Shown: piece by piece, positions 49,950 to 60,427 of the stretch
Layout of the letters: each line of letters starts with the position of its first letter
Numbering within the stretch: position 1 is the stretch's first letter
Origin: Stropharia rugosoannulata
Lineage: Eukaryota > Basidiomycota > Agaricomycetes > Agaricales > Strophariaceae
Length of the DNA stretch: 64,000 nt
Reading direction: 5' to 3'
NCBI GenBank assembly: GCA_028532985.1
Contig: JANCIK010000008.1
Coordinates: 2,976,001 to 3,040,000 of the forward strand
Notes under the pieces: model-generated
Database searches by the model: none
What the model saw: the letters and a program-made list of their open reading frames with translations, nothing else
What the model was told of the DNA's origin: nothing
Position numbers and translations under genes: made by a program

Positions 49950-51165
49950 GCCTTTGAGCACACACAGGACTTCTCCGCTGCCTGCCATGCTACCTTCTTG
50001 TATGTGTGCCACAACTGCCACGACAGGATGCCAGTGTAGCAGCTTGCCATTCCTGCCCCAGCAGGTGCCCTACAAGGACAACAATGACAACCATGCCATC
50101 AACCTCAAGGACCAGGCTGCCATGTCCTTCATGGTCCTGTCCCAGACCTTCAACTACCGCCTATCCACCTGCCTCACTCACCAGCTCCAGGGCCTGCCCT
50201 AGCAGCAGCAGTAGTACTACCAGCAGCATTCCTGCATGTTGCTGCCCACCTACCACCACTGCCAACACCACCAGCACACTCACCCATCCTACTTTGTCCT
50301 CCACAGTGGCCCCCCCTATTCAGCACACGAACAACGCTGCCAGCAAGGAGACCCAGTACTTCTGCAGCCACAGCTTCAACAAGTGCACCTATTTGTGCCC
50401 CTGCCACCTGCGCTTCAATGAGCTCTGTGCAAGCAGGGCAGGGTCGCCATTGCTGCTAGCAAACTACAGCAGCACCCACACCACCTGCGAATGCTGTGCT
50501 GAAAACAAGGGTGCACAGCTTGGGCTTGGGCTGGACAATATACTGACTTCAGATGTTGGCAGGGGTGGGCAGGTGCAGTCCTGTGCTTTCATGCCCCTGG
50601 CTCTGGGTTGGGGTCAAGCGGGTCAATGGCAGGCCTAATTACATGCCAGTCCCCTGCCCGTACTGTGTAGCTACACCTGTGTATCCCTTGATCATGTGCT
50701 CCTATACATTTTATGTGGGTTCTTGGTATGTGGTTGTCAAATTTTCCCTACTTGACAACTGAATACTGTTAACTGCACCTTGTAGATGCTTTTCTTCTGA
50801 TCTAATTCGCCTATTCAGCCGATTTTGTTTGCTTATTGATTCAATTTTAGTACAAAATCTGCAACTAGTTGACGTTTGGCACTGTTTTGTTCTGGTTTCA
50901 GGACCCAGAGCAGATGTTTTCCATTGGTGTAGGCCCTTCCCTGTCCTTCACCATCATTGCCATTGAACTTGCAACCCCTCATCCACATCTGATATCGGGC
51001 TGGGGGTTACAGTGAGTATAAGAATATATACAAGGTGAGTTTCTTTTTTTTTCACTGAACCAGGTGTCCATTTTTTATTTACTAGCCTCTATGCCGCCTG
51101 AATAGGATCCCCACCCATCTACCGTCTCACTCTCACCCACCATACCCCTGTCTTTGCATATCCCT
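49950..51165. other. Gene relic at about 49950-50640 (plus), otherwise unassigned
   Basis: Plus-strand frames 49954-50202 and 50006-50638 together cover a relic with HNCHDR-like Cys/His content, Thr/Pro-rich stretches and NNAASKETQYFCSHSF and CLANYSSTHTTCECC-type pieces. It parallels the minus-strand relic at 24460-25120. No function was recognised. 50.7-51.2 kb shows nothing. Confidence 0.4.
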
Positions 51166-51170
51166 ATCAG

Positions 51171-51256
51171 TGTCTTTTGGGAAATTTGGTGTCTTTTTGA
51201 GATATCAATAAGTCTTTTAGTAAATTTTATGTCTTTTTTGTATTTTCAAAGGTCTT
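51171..51256. repeat. Family B subterminal fragment
   Basis: About 85 bp (GTCTTTTGGGAAATTTGGTG to TTTTCAAAGGTCT) match the GTCTTT-rich arm of family B, without a terminus. Confidence 0.6.
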
Positions 51257-51279
51257 AGTAATGCACCTATAACTAAACT

Positions 51280-51665
51280 AAATACAAGAGAAGGTAGCAG
51301 TGCTCAAATGTCTTGGATATGGAGAATGGAACATAATATGGAGCCACTGGATGGGAATCTGCTGGCCGAAGGAAATCTCAATTGCAAAAAAATTGATGAT
51401 TGTAAGTTTTATTGATACTAGTCAAGCTGTGACTAATATAATTGTAGTCTATTGAATTCATTGGCTATAAGTGAGAGCACAGAAGATGTGTTGGGAGGAA
51501 GAGGTTGTTCTATGTCAGCATGAAATGGACTGGACAGTTCGGTTCTATGTCTATATGGCAAATATGTGGAAATGCTGGCGGAATGTTTGGGTAGATATAG
51601 TGACTGCCATTAAAAACCCATCAAATGATGCTGCTAGCTAATTCAATGCTTACTCACTTGGTTTC
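51280..51665 (+). pseudogene. KDZ transposase C-terminal fragment
   Basis: The plus strand reads SWIWRMEHNMEPLDGN near 51310 and then matches the minus-strand end of the KDZ copy at 19963-19480, including the helical tail and the TTGGTTTCCAAGCTT segment at 51660. Stops are present. The rest of the transposase is absent. Confidence 0.65.
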
Positions 51666-51839
51666 CAAGCTTACACACAGGCATAGATCAACTTATGGAA
51701 TAAGTTAGGTAGGGTAGCAGATGCTAAATTTAGTAAAGCACATGTAAATTATATAAGTTACTGGTATCATGTGGCCTGAGGAATACATGTGACCTTATCA
51801 ATTTGTGATCTGTAATCAACCATTCCTCAAAATTTCTTC

Positions 51840-53445
51840 TTCCACACTCCTAACAGCTTTTCATCATCTATATACTAATGTCCCCCTCCATCTCCATTGA
51901 GAATTCCACAGCCCCAACCACCGAAGACTCTCTTATTAACAAGATTCAATACAATATCTTTTTGTATATTTGCATGGTTTGAATCTGCTGTGTTCTCTGT
52001 TTCCATCCTACCCCTCGGGACATTTCGCCAATGCACATGTATTCAAGGCTCTTTCTGAGAGAAATTGTAAGAACTATTTATGATATTGGTGTATTATTAA
52101 CTAACAAACCATCTTTTCAGGAATTGACTCTCATGCACATCAGCACTTGCATTTTGAAGGGATATCAGATGTGCAAGCATTATCTCCTTGATTAAATCAC
52201 TGCTGCCAGATATGGCATTGCCTGCTGGACAAATGCATTCCCACCTCCACCAGCCTATGATCCTGAGTTTATGCAAAGAAAAGACATTGTTCTAATTGCT
52301 ATCATGGACAATGTGCCCATATAGTGGCTACTGGATGACAATGAGCTCTATGACCAGAATGTGACCTGGAATTACCTTCACCATTATTTCTGCAAATTTT
52401 TGGAGGTCATGCACACTATGTACATGGAAACAAAAAAAATCCCTGACTTGCTGACTGGATGCAACTACCCATATGATTCCATCCCTGAGCTTGCAAAGCA
52501 TCCAGCAGAGTTAGTTCTGCCGGTCACAATCTACCTTTTATGCAAGTCCTACCAGAAGAAAATTTGGTGGTTGAAGTTCTACCATAACATGATGCAAGAA
52601 GAATTCAATAGGGATAAGGAGCCAGGTGTCCAAAGAAGCAAGTCAAGAGAGGTTTTGTGGGAAATGATGGAGGAGCCTGTGGACATCTTGCCACCAAAGA
52701 TCAACATCAATAACATTATCCCAGACTGTCTGCTCCCAAGGTATGTGTATTCACTATCAGATTGTTATCTAATCCCATCTCCATCCCTTCAAAGACACTA
52801 CTAGATCAACTATTTGCCGTCTCTGAGCACATCAGATAATCAAACAGCTATGATAAGTCTATCTCCCTCTTTCTCCCACCAAAAGCATAGTTGTTCTGCC
52901 AGCATATCCAACATCAAATCAACTGTCTGTCCTATACCCAGAGTGACAAAAACCAGGGCATGCATCTTATGCAGAAGTGCAGGCAATGTATGCTGGATGC
53001 TTCTGCTGTTGGAGCCCATCCCCAGAAGTATCTCTGCTACTGGTCAACTATTCTGTGCTCTGCAACAGAGATGCACCAATCTACATCTCATTGGACAATG
53101 AGGCGCCTCCCAATGCACCTACTAGAAAAAAGGACAGCAAAGACAATGCCTCCCTTTGATGTCCCAGTTGGCTCTCAGGCTACAAACAATTAGCAAATGG
53201 ATCAGGAGCCTCTCGACACATCTGCCAGCCATATGGAAGACAATGATAATACCCCCCTCAATGCACCAGAGGGTATATAGGAGAGAGGAGGTACCTTGAG
53301 TGTTTTTGCTCTTGACAATGAAGAAGAGGAGGCCTTCCTCAATGGCCCACTAGGCTCTCAGGCTGCTAAGGATAAGCCAATGGGTGAGGATGATGCACCT
53401 CTTAATGTGTCTGCCAGCTCGGAAAATGACAATGATGCACCACTA
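51840..53445 (+). pseudogene. Unknown gene relic, long acidic C-terminal part
   Basis: Plus-strand frames read as one decayed gene. Around 52200 is YGIACWTNAFPPPPAYDPEF. The frame 52361-52804 (WNYLHHYFCKFLEVMHTMY, ELAKHPAELVLPVTIYLLCK) is followed by further frames to 53160, and a C-terminal region to 53445 has loosely repeated acidic units (NGPLGSQA, SASSENDNDAPLGT). At least three stops interrupt it. No family was recognised. It ends where family B copy B4 begins. Confidence 0.4.
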
Positions 53446-53450
53446 GGCAC

Positions 53451-53696
53451 ATCAGGAAAACCACTTTTTTCCAAAAAGACTTTTTTAGACATCCATGTGT
53501 CTTTGGAAATTTAGTATCTTTTTGAGACATCAATATGTCTTTTGGTGAATTTTATGTCTCTTTTATACTTTTAAAGGTCTCCTAGAGACTTTAGGGAAAT
53601 ATGTAATTCTTCCAATGTCTTTTGAGGTCTTTTTATGTCTTTTAAAATCTTTCAATTTTTTTAAGTATTTAAATGTATTGATGTAATTGTATAAAT
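53451..53696. mobile_element. Family B element, copy B4, cut by the Copia insertion
   Basis: The copy starts ATCAGGAAAACCACTTTTTT like B2 and runs 246 bp to GTAATTGTATAAAT, where the Copia LTR begins. The other half is not found on the far side of the Copia element. Confidence 0.7.
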
Positions 53697-53872
53697 TGTC
53701 GAGGTTTGAACCCTCGGCCTCATGAACTTACTTACCATATACACACATTTACTTCCATTTTGTTTACATCTATTCGACTCATACTATATTTTCACTTACA
53801 GTGTGTTTAACATCCTCAGCCATTTACTCTTTGAAGTTCATGTCTGAGACTTACCTACGGTACTGTTTGACA
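53697..53872 (+). repeat. Copia 5' LTR (176 bp)
   Basis: It begins TGTCGAGGTTTGAACCCTCG and ends ACTGTTTGACA, so the outer four bases are a perfect TGTC/GACA inverted pair. The start recurs at 57592. Confidence 0.8.
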
Positions 53873-53890
53873 GGTTATGAGCCCTGCGCG
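53873..53890 (+). other. Primer-binding site matching a half initiator-Met tRNA
   Basis: Immediately after the LTR the sequence GGTTATGAGCCCTGCGCG is the exact complement of the anticodon stem-loop of eukaryotic initiator tRNA-Met (CGCGCAGGGCTCATAACC in yeast). Drosophila copia is known to prime from a cleaved half of this tRNA, so the same mode is inferred. Confidence 0.8.
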
Positions 53891-53959
53891 TACCGCTTAA
53901 CCAGACAAGAACTGAAATAAACTTAACCTATTGGCTTACTGAACATTACAACTCACAAG

Positions 53960-55513
53960 ATGTCTACCTTGTCTACACTATCACCCATAACTCTTGCCAA
54001 AAAAGACAAGCTTCGCAGGTATGAAAATTATGCGCATTGGAGACTCCTAATGGAGGCACACAGAAAACCAAAAGGCCTCCATAAGTACTGGAATGGCAAA
54101 ATATTAATTCCCTCGGAATGCTTAAACTTATCAGACCTCGAATCATCAGATGAACAAGAAGTCGGTGATATTTTAACTACCCCCAAATCTACAGAAAAGG
54201 GCAAAGAGCCCAAAGAAAAACCACCGAGGAACACAGTCATTGGTACTACCCCCTCCCCACTTCATTCAACATTGCCTAATCCACTTGAATATGAACTCCG
54301 AGAAAGTGTTGCCATGTTGTTGATCCTCATAAATGTTGCGGACATTCACAGAACAGGAATTAACCCCGGAAAATCGTCACATGCAGCATGGAAACACCTA
54401 AAGGAGCTCTATGGTCAAACAAGCGATAGGGCAAGGAACATGCATGAGGAAGAACTGGCAAGATATTGTCTCGCCAATGGTGGAAAGGTAGCAGGAGAAG
54501 ATGGCCATATCAAGAAAATATGGATGCTGCATCAGCGAGCAAATGAAGCAGGCGCTAAAATTACAGACTCACAATTCATAACAAAACTCCTCAACTCTTT
54601 CCCTGAATTGTGGGACCCGATAATCACCCCTTTGTACGGCAAAACTGATCTCAACAATGTGATCATGGGATTAACAACCCATGCTAAACACTTATCGATA
54701 CAGGAGGCAAGGGCTAAGGATGATGGGAAACCCAATGATGCTGTACATGCACTAGAAGCAACGGTCCTCGCCCTTAAAGCAGAAGTTAGCAACCTCAGAA
54801 CAAACGGCAAAGGACCCAAAAATCTGAACCTAAAATGTATCAATCCCGGATGTCTGAAGGCAGGACACATCATCGACAACTGCTTCAAACCTGGAGGAGG
54901 AAAAGCAGGTCAGTACCCTGAGTGGTGGAAAGGAAAACAAACCAATGGACCTATAACTGCCAACTTAGCAACGACAACACCCACATCGACTAATCAGGAT
55001 GGCGCAATCACAACTGGGGTCCATTATGCACTCTCGGCTACCATTGATCAAGTGCTGGACCTCGACTTATTAGTCGCTCAGGGGACCCCACTTCCAGTAC
55101 CTGACAAACATGAATCATGGGACCTGATTGATGCCATTGATATTGAGTGCTTAACCATCGAGAACTTGCTGTCGCTTGAGAAAATCACGGCCTTGGCAGC
55201 AAGCAATACTGGAGCACCAATATCATCAGCATGTGTTGTGGACTCTGGTTGCTCCACATACTTCTTTTGCAAACGAGGAGTGTTTGTAACCTATAGAAGA
55301 ATCACATTAGAAGGCCAGTCATCAAAGAAGGGTGCAAACTTTACTGTACTTGGCATAGGCAATGTCGAAATCCGAGTGGTCCATAACAGCAAAGAGCATG
55401 TACTTACCTTCCAGAATGCATTACACGCACCAGATGTTACTGCAAATCTCATATCAATCGGAAGAATGGATCTTGCTGGGTGGGACATCGTCTTTGGCAA
55501 CAAAATGGTCTAA
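53960..55513 (+). CDS. Copia gag plus protease segment
   Basis: An open frame of 517 residues starts MSTLSTLSPITLAKKDKL. The first half is the helical gag of the UBN2/gag-polypeptide type (NYAHWRLLMEAH, WKHLKELYGQ, LLNSFPELWDPII). A CCHC-like knuckle, C-x4-C-x4-H-x4-C (CINPGCLKAGHIIDNC), lies at about residues 293-308. The protease follows with CVVDSGCSTYFF (about 425-436), the D-S-G catalytic triad of Copia. The frame ends with a TAA after GWDIVFGNKMV where Copia normally continues unbroken, so the polyprotein is truncated by a nonsense change. The fragment is otherwise open and could still be translated. Confidence 0.85.
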   Translation: MSTLSTLSPITLAKKDKLRRYENYAHWRLLMEAHRKPKGLHKYWNGKILIPSECLNLSDLESSDEQEVGDILTTPKSTEKGKEPKEKPPRNTVIGTTPSPLHSTLPNPLEYELRESVAMLLILINVADIHRTGINPGKSSHAAWKHLKELYGQTSDRARNMHEEELARYCLANGGKVAGEDGHIKKIWMLHQRANEAGAKITDSQFITKLLNSFPELWDPIITPLYGKTDLNNVIMGLTTHAKHLSIQEARAKDDGKPNDAVHALEATVLALKAEVSNLRTNGKGPKNLNLKCINPGCLKAGHIIDNCFKPGGGKAGQYPEWWKGKQTNGPITANLATTTPTSTNQDGAITTGVHYALSATIDQVLDLDLLVAQGTPLPVPDKHESWDLIDAIDIECLTIENLLSLEKITALAASNTGAPISSACVVDSGCSTYFFCKRGVFVTYRRITLEGQSSKKGANFTVLGIGNVEIRVVHNSKEHVLTFQNALHAPDVTANLISIGRMDLAGWDIVFGNKMV

Positions 55514-55549
55514 TTCTTTAAGGATAAACATGAAATCTTCGTTGGTCAC

Positions 55550-56431
55550 TTGAAGAATGGACTGTACCTGATATTGGGATCAATTATAGGCAATATACCA
55601 ATAGCACTCACAGCACGTTCGTTATCTGCACCTACAGACATAGAAACTTGGCACTGTCGCTACACCCACTTTGGAATCACACGCATTCTGTCAGCTGCAA
55701 AGCTTGTAACTGGCCTGAACATAACTGAACCCAACGAGGCTCAGAAGGGAAAGTGCGAGGACTGCATACTAGCAAACCAAAAGCAACGTCTGTATGATGA
55801 GCCTGTCACCCCAACTACAGAAATTCTAAGACTCACCAATATCGACATATGGGGGCCATCTTGTGTTACTTCTGCAGGAGGTGCGATTTATGCTATGAAA
55901 TTCCATGATAGTGCATCTTCTCAATGTCGAACTTTCTTCCTCAAAAATCATGAAGCCGAGACTACCCTGCATGCCCTTAAAATCTACAAGAATCAGAGTG
56001 AGAATGTTACAGGCAGAAAAATGGTTTACATTTGCACAGACAATGCCCTCGAATTCCATAGCTCTGCATGGACAATTTTCTTCCAAGAGAATGGTCTGGT
56101 GTTCATACCAACTGCACCGCGATCCTCAAGCTCTAATGGTACAGCTGAACAGTCCATTGGTGTGACAACTGGGTCGGTTCATGCTATGCTTCAGGACTCG
56201 GGTCTATTGCCTAAATATTGGGCTGAAGCCTGGGCTTTCTCGGAGAAGGTAGTGAAGCTCTTACCATCTGTGTGCCATCCAGGAAAGATACCAGAAGAGG
56301 AGTGGACAGGTGAGAAGCAGGATGTGGGGCATGTCAGGGTATGGGGCTGCATAGCATACGTTCATGTTCATAAGGAACATGGTGCTGGAGAGTTCACCAC
56401 CTCTGGATGCCCCCAATGGAGAAAGAAATAG
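55550..56431 (+). pseudogene. Copia integrase segment
   Basis: This 293-residue open segment continues the polyprotein. A GAG-pre-integrase zinc region (WHCRYTHFG and CEDCILANQKQR) is followed by the catalytic core with NIDIWGP (Asp), CTDNALEF (Asp) and NGTAEQSIG (Glu). The core continues to PKYWAEAWAF and VRVWGCIAYVH. These are the expected DDE signs of a Copia integrase that would insert cDNA into chromosomes. A TAG at 56429-56431 ends it where the frame should run on into RT. Confidence 0.85.
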
Positions 56432-57549
56432 ATAGATGGGACGAACATGGAGTTGTCACTCCTGTACCAAGACCAGAAGGAATCAAGACCATCAAGACTC
56501 AATAGGTTTACGACAAGAAGACAGATGGACTGTACACGAAAGATGGCAGAAACACGATCTCTGGAACATATACAGACGATATAATCATGGGATGCTCAAC
56601 AGATGATGCAGAAACTCAAACAGTATCCAAGATCAGGGGCAAATTCGAGATAACCGACCACGGAAAACCTACAGTTGTGCTTGGCATGGGGCTAGTATAC
56701 CACGAGAACGGGGATATATCGATTCATCAAAAGGCACTAATCACCAAGGCACTTGATGATTATGGGATGACCGATTGCAACCCAAAAGGTACACCATTAC
56801 CCCAGAATGTCATGAGCATCGCCGAGGAAGCAGAGGGACCTGTAACCGACCGGGATACCTTTTACATGAAGGACAAGCCATACTGCACCGTTTGCAGCAC
56901 ACTGAATCACCTGGCAAATGGAACCTGCCCCGACATCAGCTTCTCAGTCGCTGTGCTCATGAGATATGCAAGTAGCCCCCGACCATCTCACTGGAAGCTT
57001 GCTCTTCACATCCTTGCTTACTTAAAGGGAACAATGAACTTTGGCATCACATATAAGTGAAGCAGCAACATCAAACCAGTTGGATACACAGATTCCTTGT
57101 ACGCAGACAATCCAGTAACTAGACAGTCCACAGGAGGATATAGCTTCATGTCGGCCGGCAGCGCCGTAAGCTGGAAGTCAAAGTTGCAGAGAAAGGTGGC
57201 AGCATCAACAGGAGAGGTGGAGTACACAGGGCTATTTGAAGGAGGGAAGCAGGCAAAGTGGATGACTTCATGGTACCAAGAGCTCGATCAATATTATGAC
57301 CTACCTGTGAAGGTGTACTGCGACAATAATGCAGCAAAATCCCTCACTAAAACTGCAAATGGACACTCAAAGGTGAAACATGTTGCTATGAGGACGCATT
57401 GGATCAGGGAGGCAGTGGAAGCAAAGGACATTAAAGTTATCAACATTGCAACAGATGACAACCCTGCTGATATATTCACAAAAGCTCTGGGAGGGGGGAA
57501 GCACGATAAGTTCATGCACATGCTAGGGATGCAGGAGCTGAGTATTTAA
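56432..57549 (+). pseudogene. Copia RT (deleted) and RNase H segment
   Basis: After a short linker the RT resumes only at SGTYTDDIIMG (about 56570), which holds the catalytic D-D pair. The finger and first palm blocks are missing, so several hundred bases were lost near 56460-56560. The rest of RT (LGMGLVYHENGDISIHQ, YASSPRPSHW) runs to a TGA at 57058-57060. RNase H follows in frame (GYTDSLYADN, STGGYSFMSAG, AASTGEVEYTGLFEGGKQA, YCDNNAAKSL, ADIFTKALG) to a natural stop at 57549. Confidence 0.85.
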
Positions 57550-57581
57550 TAAACTTTATTACCACAAAAGAGGCTACGGGT

Positions 57582-57628
57582 TCAGGGGGAGTGTCAAGGT
57601 TTGAACCCTCGGCCTCATGAACTTACTT
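57582..57628 (+). repeat. Copia polypurine tract and 3' LTR stub
   Basis: TTCAGGGGGAG (57581-57591) precedes TGTCAAGGTTTGAACCC, the first 37 bp of the LTR, which stops at CTTACTT and changes abruptly to repeat D (CACATAGG). Confidence 0.75.
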
Positions 57629-59347
57629 CACATAGGACAGTGGCTGGGTACTGTAGTATACGGTGAGAGGTCTACTGCGTAGCTAGACTCGAGATCGCGA
57701 AACACAACACACACACACACCCAGCGGAGCGAGATCCTATCCCTTAGATCGAGCGAACGCCCTCAACTAAATGGCTAATATAATCTATGCTCTGCTCTGG
57801 TTCCTGTTCTGGGCGTGCAATGCACGCACCTCGTGTCCTCTAGTCCTTGTAATAGCTAGTAGTGCCTGCAAGTTTGTTTGTAAGGAGGGGTTTAATTCTA
57901 GTAAATCTCGGATAGAGCCCAGTTGCTAGTGGCGTGCGCTAGGCAAAATGATAAAATGAAATAAGTTGTTTTAGCGAACGGCTTTGCTGCACGCACTTCC
58001 GGGTCCGGTGACCTTGTACGATGCGCGGACTCTCCAAAGTCCAATAATCCAAGACTCTCCAAAGTCTTTCACCTGGCGGTGCAGTCTCACAGTCTAAACA
58101 CTACAGTGCGAGTTTCCGTACACGGTTGTACTGACTCCTCACTGAGCTCTCCAAATGACCCGGTGGTCAGAAGCTATCCAAAACTCCTATGATTCACAAA
58201 ACACTTCACAGTTAAAACCCTAACAAAAGCTAAACACAGCCCGCTGACGGCCTGGGACAGAACCCAGCACACAGATCTAGTGGGTAGACAATTGCTTAGA
58301 TTACTATAGACAAGAATACAGGTTTATATGCAATGCGCGCATGTGTACTAATAATCAGGTAAAGTAAATACTAGCAACGCGCGGCCAAAGGTCTGCGCAT
58401 TGCATCTGGGCTCCCCTTCTAATGTCCTGGTCCCTTGGCATTCGCTGTGTGCATATCGTTTACTCCCTCGGGCTTTTGCGCGTCTTTTGATGTGCGCCGC
58501 CACGGTCACATGATGTGTGGACTTAGACAAATTCTGCCTTTGCGATGCACGCACATGAGATGCATGCACAGCCCTTCACACCGCCTTTGGTAACTGCTCA
58601 GCTGTACTCACACCGCACTTCGCTGGTGCTTAACTGTTCTACGCACACTTGATCGCTTGCACGGATGGCCAAACTATGCACTTTAGACTGTGCAGCTCGC
58701 TGACCAATCCCTCTCGCGATACGGTGCGCACAGGCGCTTATAGACATGATGCTTGCGCGCTGATAGCTACAGACTACGAGTCAGGCTCCACTCTAGTCCC
58801 TCTGTGTTTCCCGCGTGCAGCTATCCCATTAATGGAACTTCGGACTGTTTACACCCATAGCCAAAAAGCAGCCCTGTCAACGGGACTTCAGTAAATTATT
58901 AGTATACCGTAGATCACGGGCCCATTTTCAACAAATGGCAACCTAGTATAATACTGTGATCTATGGGGCTAATGGCAACCTATCTTAGTACCGTGTTTCA
59001 CGGGGCCATTTTCAACAAATGGCATCCGCATATATAGGTGATTTAAATCCGGCATAAAAACAACTTACGGTGGCATTATATTTTTTTGTTGAAGCAAATC
59101 CGGCAGAATTAGTGTGCAGAGCAAGATAATGGATTGTAGTTAATGACTTTTAATATTTCTGCCAGATAGATGGTATAGTATAAATTTAGTACTTTGTTGC
59201 CGGCGATTTGCACATTTAAAATTATTTTTATGGGTCAGTAGAATTCAAATACTTGATTACACTTTTTGTTTTGTAAAAAAGTAGATATTGTATGGTTTGC
59301 ATTTAAAAAAATTTGATCATGAAGTCCGGCAGCTAAAATTCCTATGT
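57629..59347 (+). repeat. Repeat family D, copy D2, interrupted by a solo LTR
   Basis: The outer parts 57629-57663 and 58884-59347 join into the same sequence as 36497-36979. The 1.2-kb LTR lies between them. The unit is AT-rich with no coding frame and ends AGCTAAAATTCCTATG, where tandem repeat E starts. Confidence 0.7.
57664..58879 (-). repeat. Gypsy solo LTR with ACGG target duplication
   Basis: The 1,216-bp LTR starts TGAGAGGTCTAC and ends GCAGCCCTGTCA. ACGG occurs directly on both sides (57660-57663 and 58880-58883). The uninterrupted counterpart of the target is present at about 36540. There is no internal region, so it is a solo LTR formed by recombination between two LTRs. CpG sites are mostly preserved, suggesting a fairly young copy. 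Confidence 0.9.
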
Positions 59348-59880
59348 TACATTTATTTGATGTACCAGGGTGCAGGCCTATAGAGGTACCAAATTTCCAG
59401 TGGCCTCTGGGAATAAGAAATGATTTTTACAAGTAGAAAAGATTGAAACCCAGATTTATCAAGGATAAAGATTGTTCATTTAATTGTGAGGTTTGTATGC
59501 CTTTGTACATGCTTTATAATGCACCTAGGCACTACCAGGCCGCCGGCCTATAGAGACAACAAGTCTCTTGCGGCCTCTGGGTTAAGAAATAATTTTTATG
59601 ATCATAAAAGATTAAAAGCCAGATTTATGAATGATAAAGATTGTTTAATTAATTGTGAGGTCTGGCGGCTTTGATACATGCCTTGCAGTGCACCTGGCTG
59701 CCGGATTGTATTCCCAACAAGTCCTCAAGAGCCTCTGGACACAACAAATGATTGAAACCCGGATTTATGAAGAATGAATATTGTTTAATTAACTCTGAGA
59801 TCCGGCGGCTTTTATACACGCCTTATAGTGCATCTGCTCAATACCTTGTTGCCAACCTATAAATACAACAAGTTTCGAGA
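59348..59880 (+). repeat. Tandem repeat array E1 (units about 140-170 bp)
   Basis: Three to four diverged units each contain AAAGATTGTTTAATTAATTG, TATAATGCACCTAGGC, a CCGGCCTATAGAG segment and GCCTCTGGG. The recurring ATTGTT element is at about 59470, 59640 and 59780. A parallel array follows repeat D at 63546-64000. Confidence 0.65.
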
Positions 59881-60427
59881 AGCCTGGCCTGAAAATAGGT
59901 CATATATTGTCAGTGAAAAACAGTATACATTCAGGGCAACTCACAATTTTAGTGCTGTTCTCCTGCAGAACATCCCCCAAATTGTGGTCCCAAACACTTT
60001 GATGGAAGATAACATCGAGATGGTCCATCACGGCCTCGAACTCGGCCAGCATCAATTTGTTACTGTTGAAGGACATGTTGAAATGATCAGCATTGGGGAA
60101 AAAAAGCAGTAAATGAGATGTTAATGCAAAGAGGGGAGAGAGGAAGATGCTACGCTGTAAGCTGAACACTCATGTTTCAACAATATCACGTGCATATACA
60201 AACACAAATCAATAATGTGCATGTGATTCCAAACTTCAGCTTTTGCACTGTAAGCCAGAAGTTCACAGTGCAGGGCTGCCCAATGGTGGACCCGAAATGC
60301 CAAGCTGACAAATCCTACACATGACTAGCAAAATAATGACAACTTGAAAAAAACAGTGCCAAATATCGGCATACAGCGCTCAACATGCTTTTCCTTCCTG
60401 GTTCCTCACTGATTTGAACTTCAAAAC
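59881..60427. other. Unassigned region
   Basis: Overlapping frames on both strands (59828-60112 plus, 60169-59900 minus) give no recognisable motif. The minus-strand piece LMLAEFEAVMDHLDVIF could be a relic of the neighbouring unknown gene set. Confidence 0.35.

Larger units (their letters stand above)
53697..57628 (+). mobile_element. Ty1/Copia retrotransposon, defective
   Basis: The order is 5' LTR (53697-53872), primer site, gag-protease, integrase, partly deleted RT, RNase H, polypurine tract and a 37-bp stub of the 3' LTR. The order integrase before RT defines Ty1/Copia. Internal stops and an RT deletion make it inactive. It is inserted in family B copy B4. Beyond 57628 the sequence is repeat D, so the right end was lost by rearrangement. 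Confidence 0.9.
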
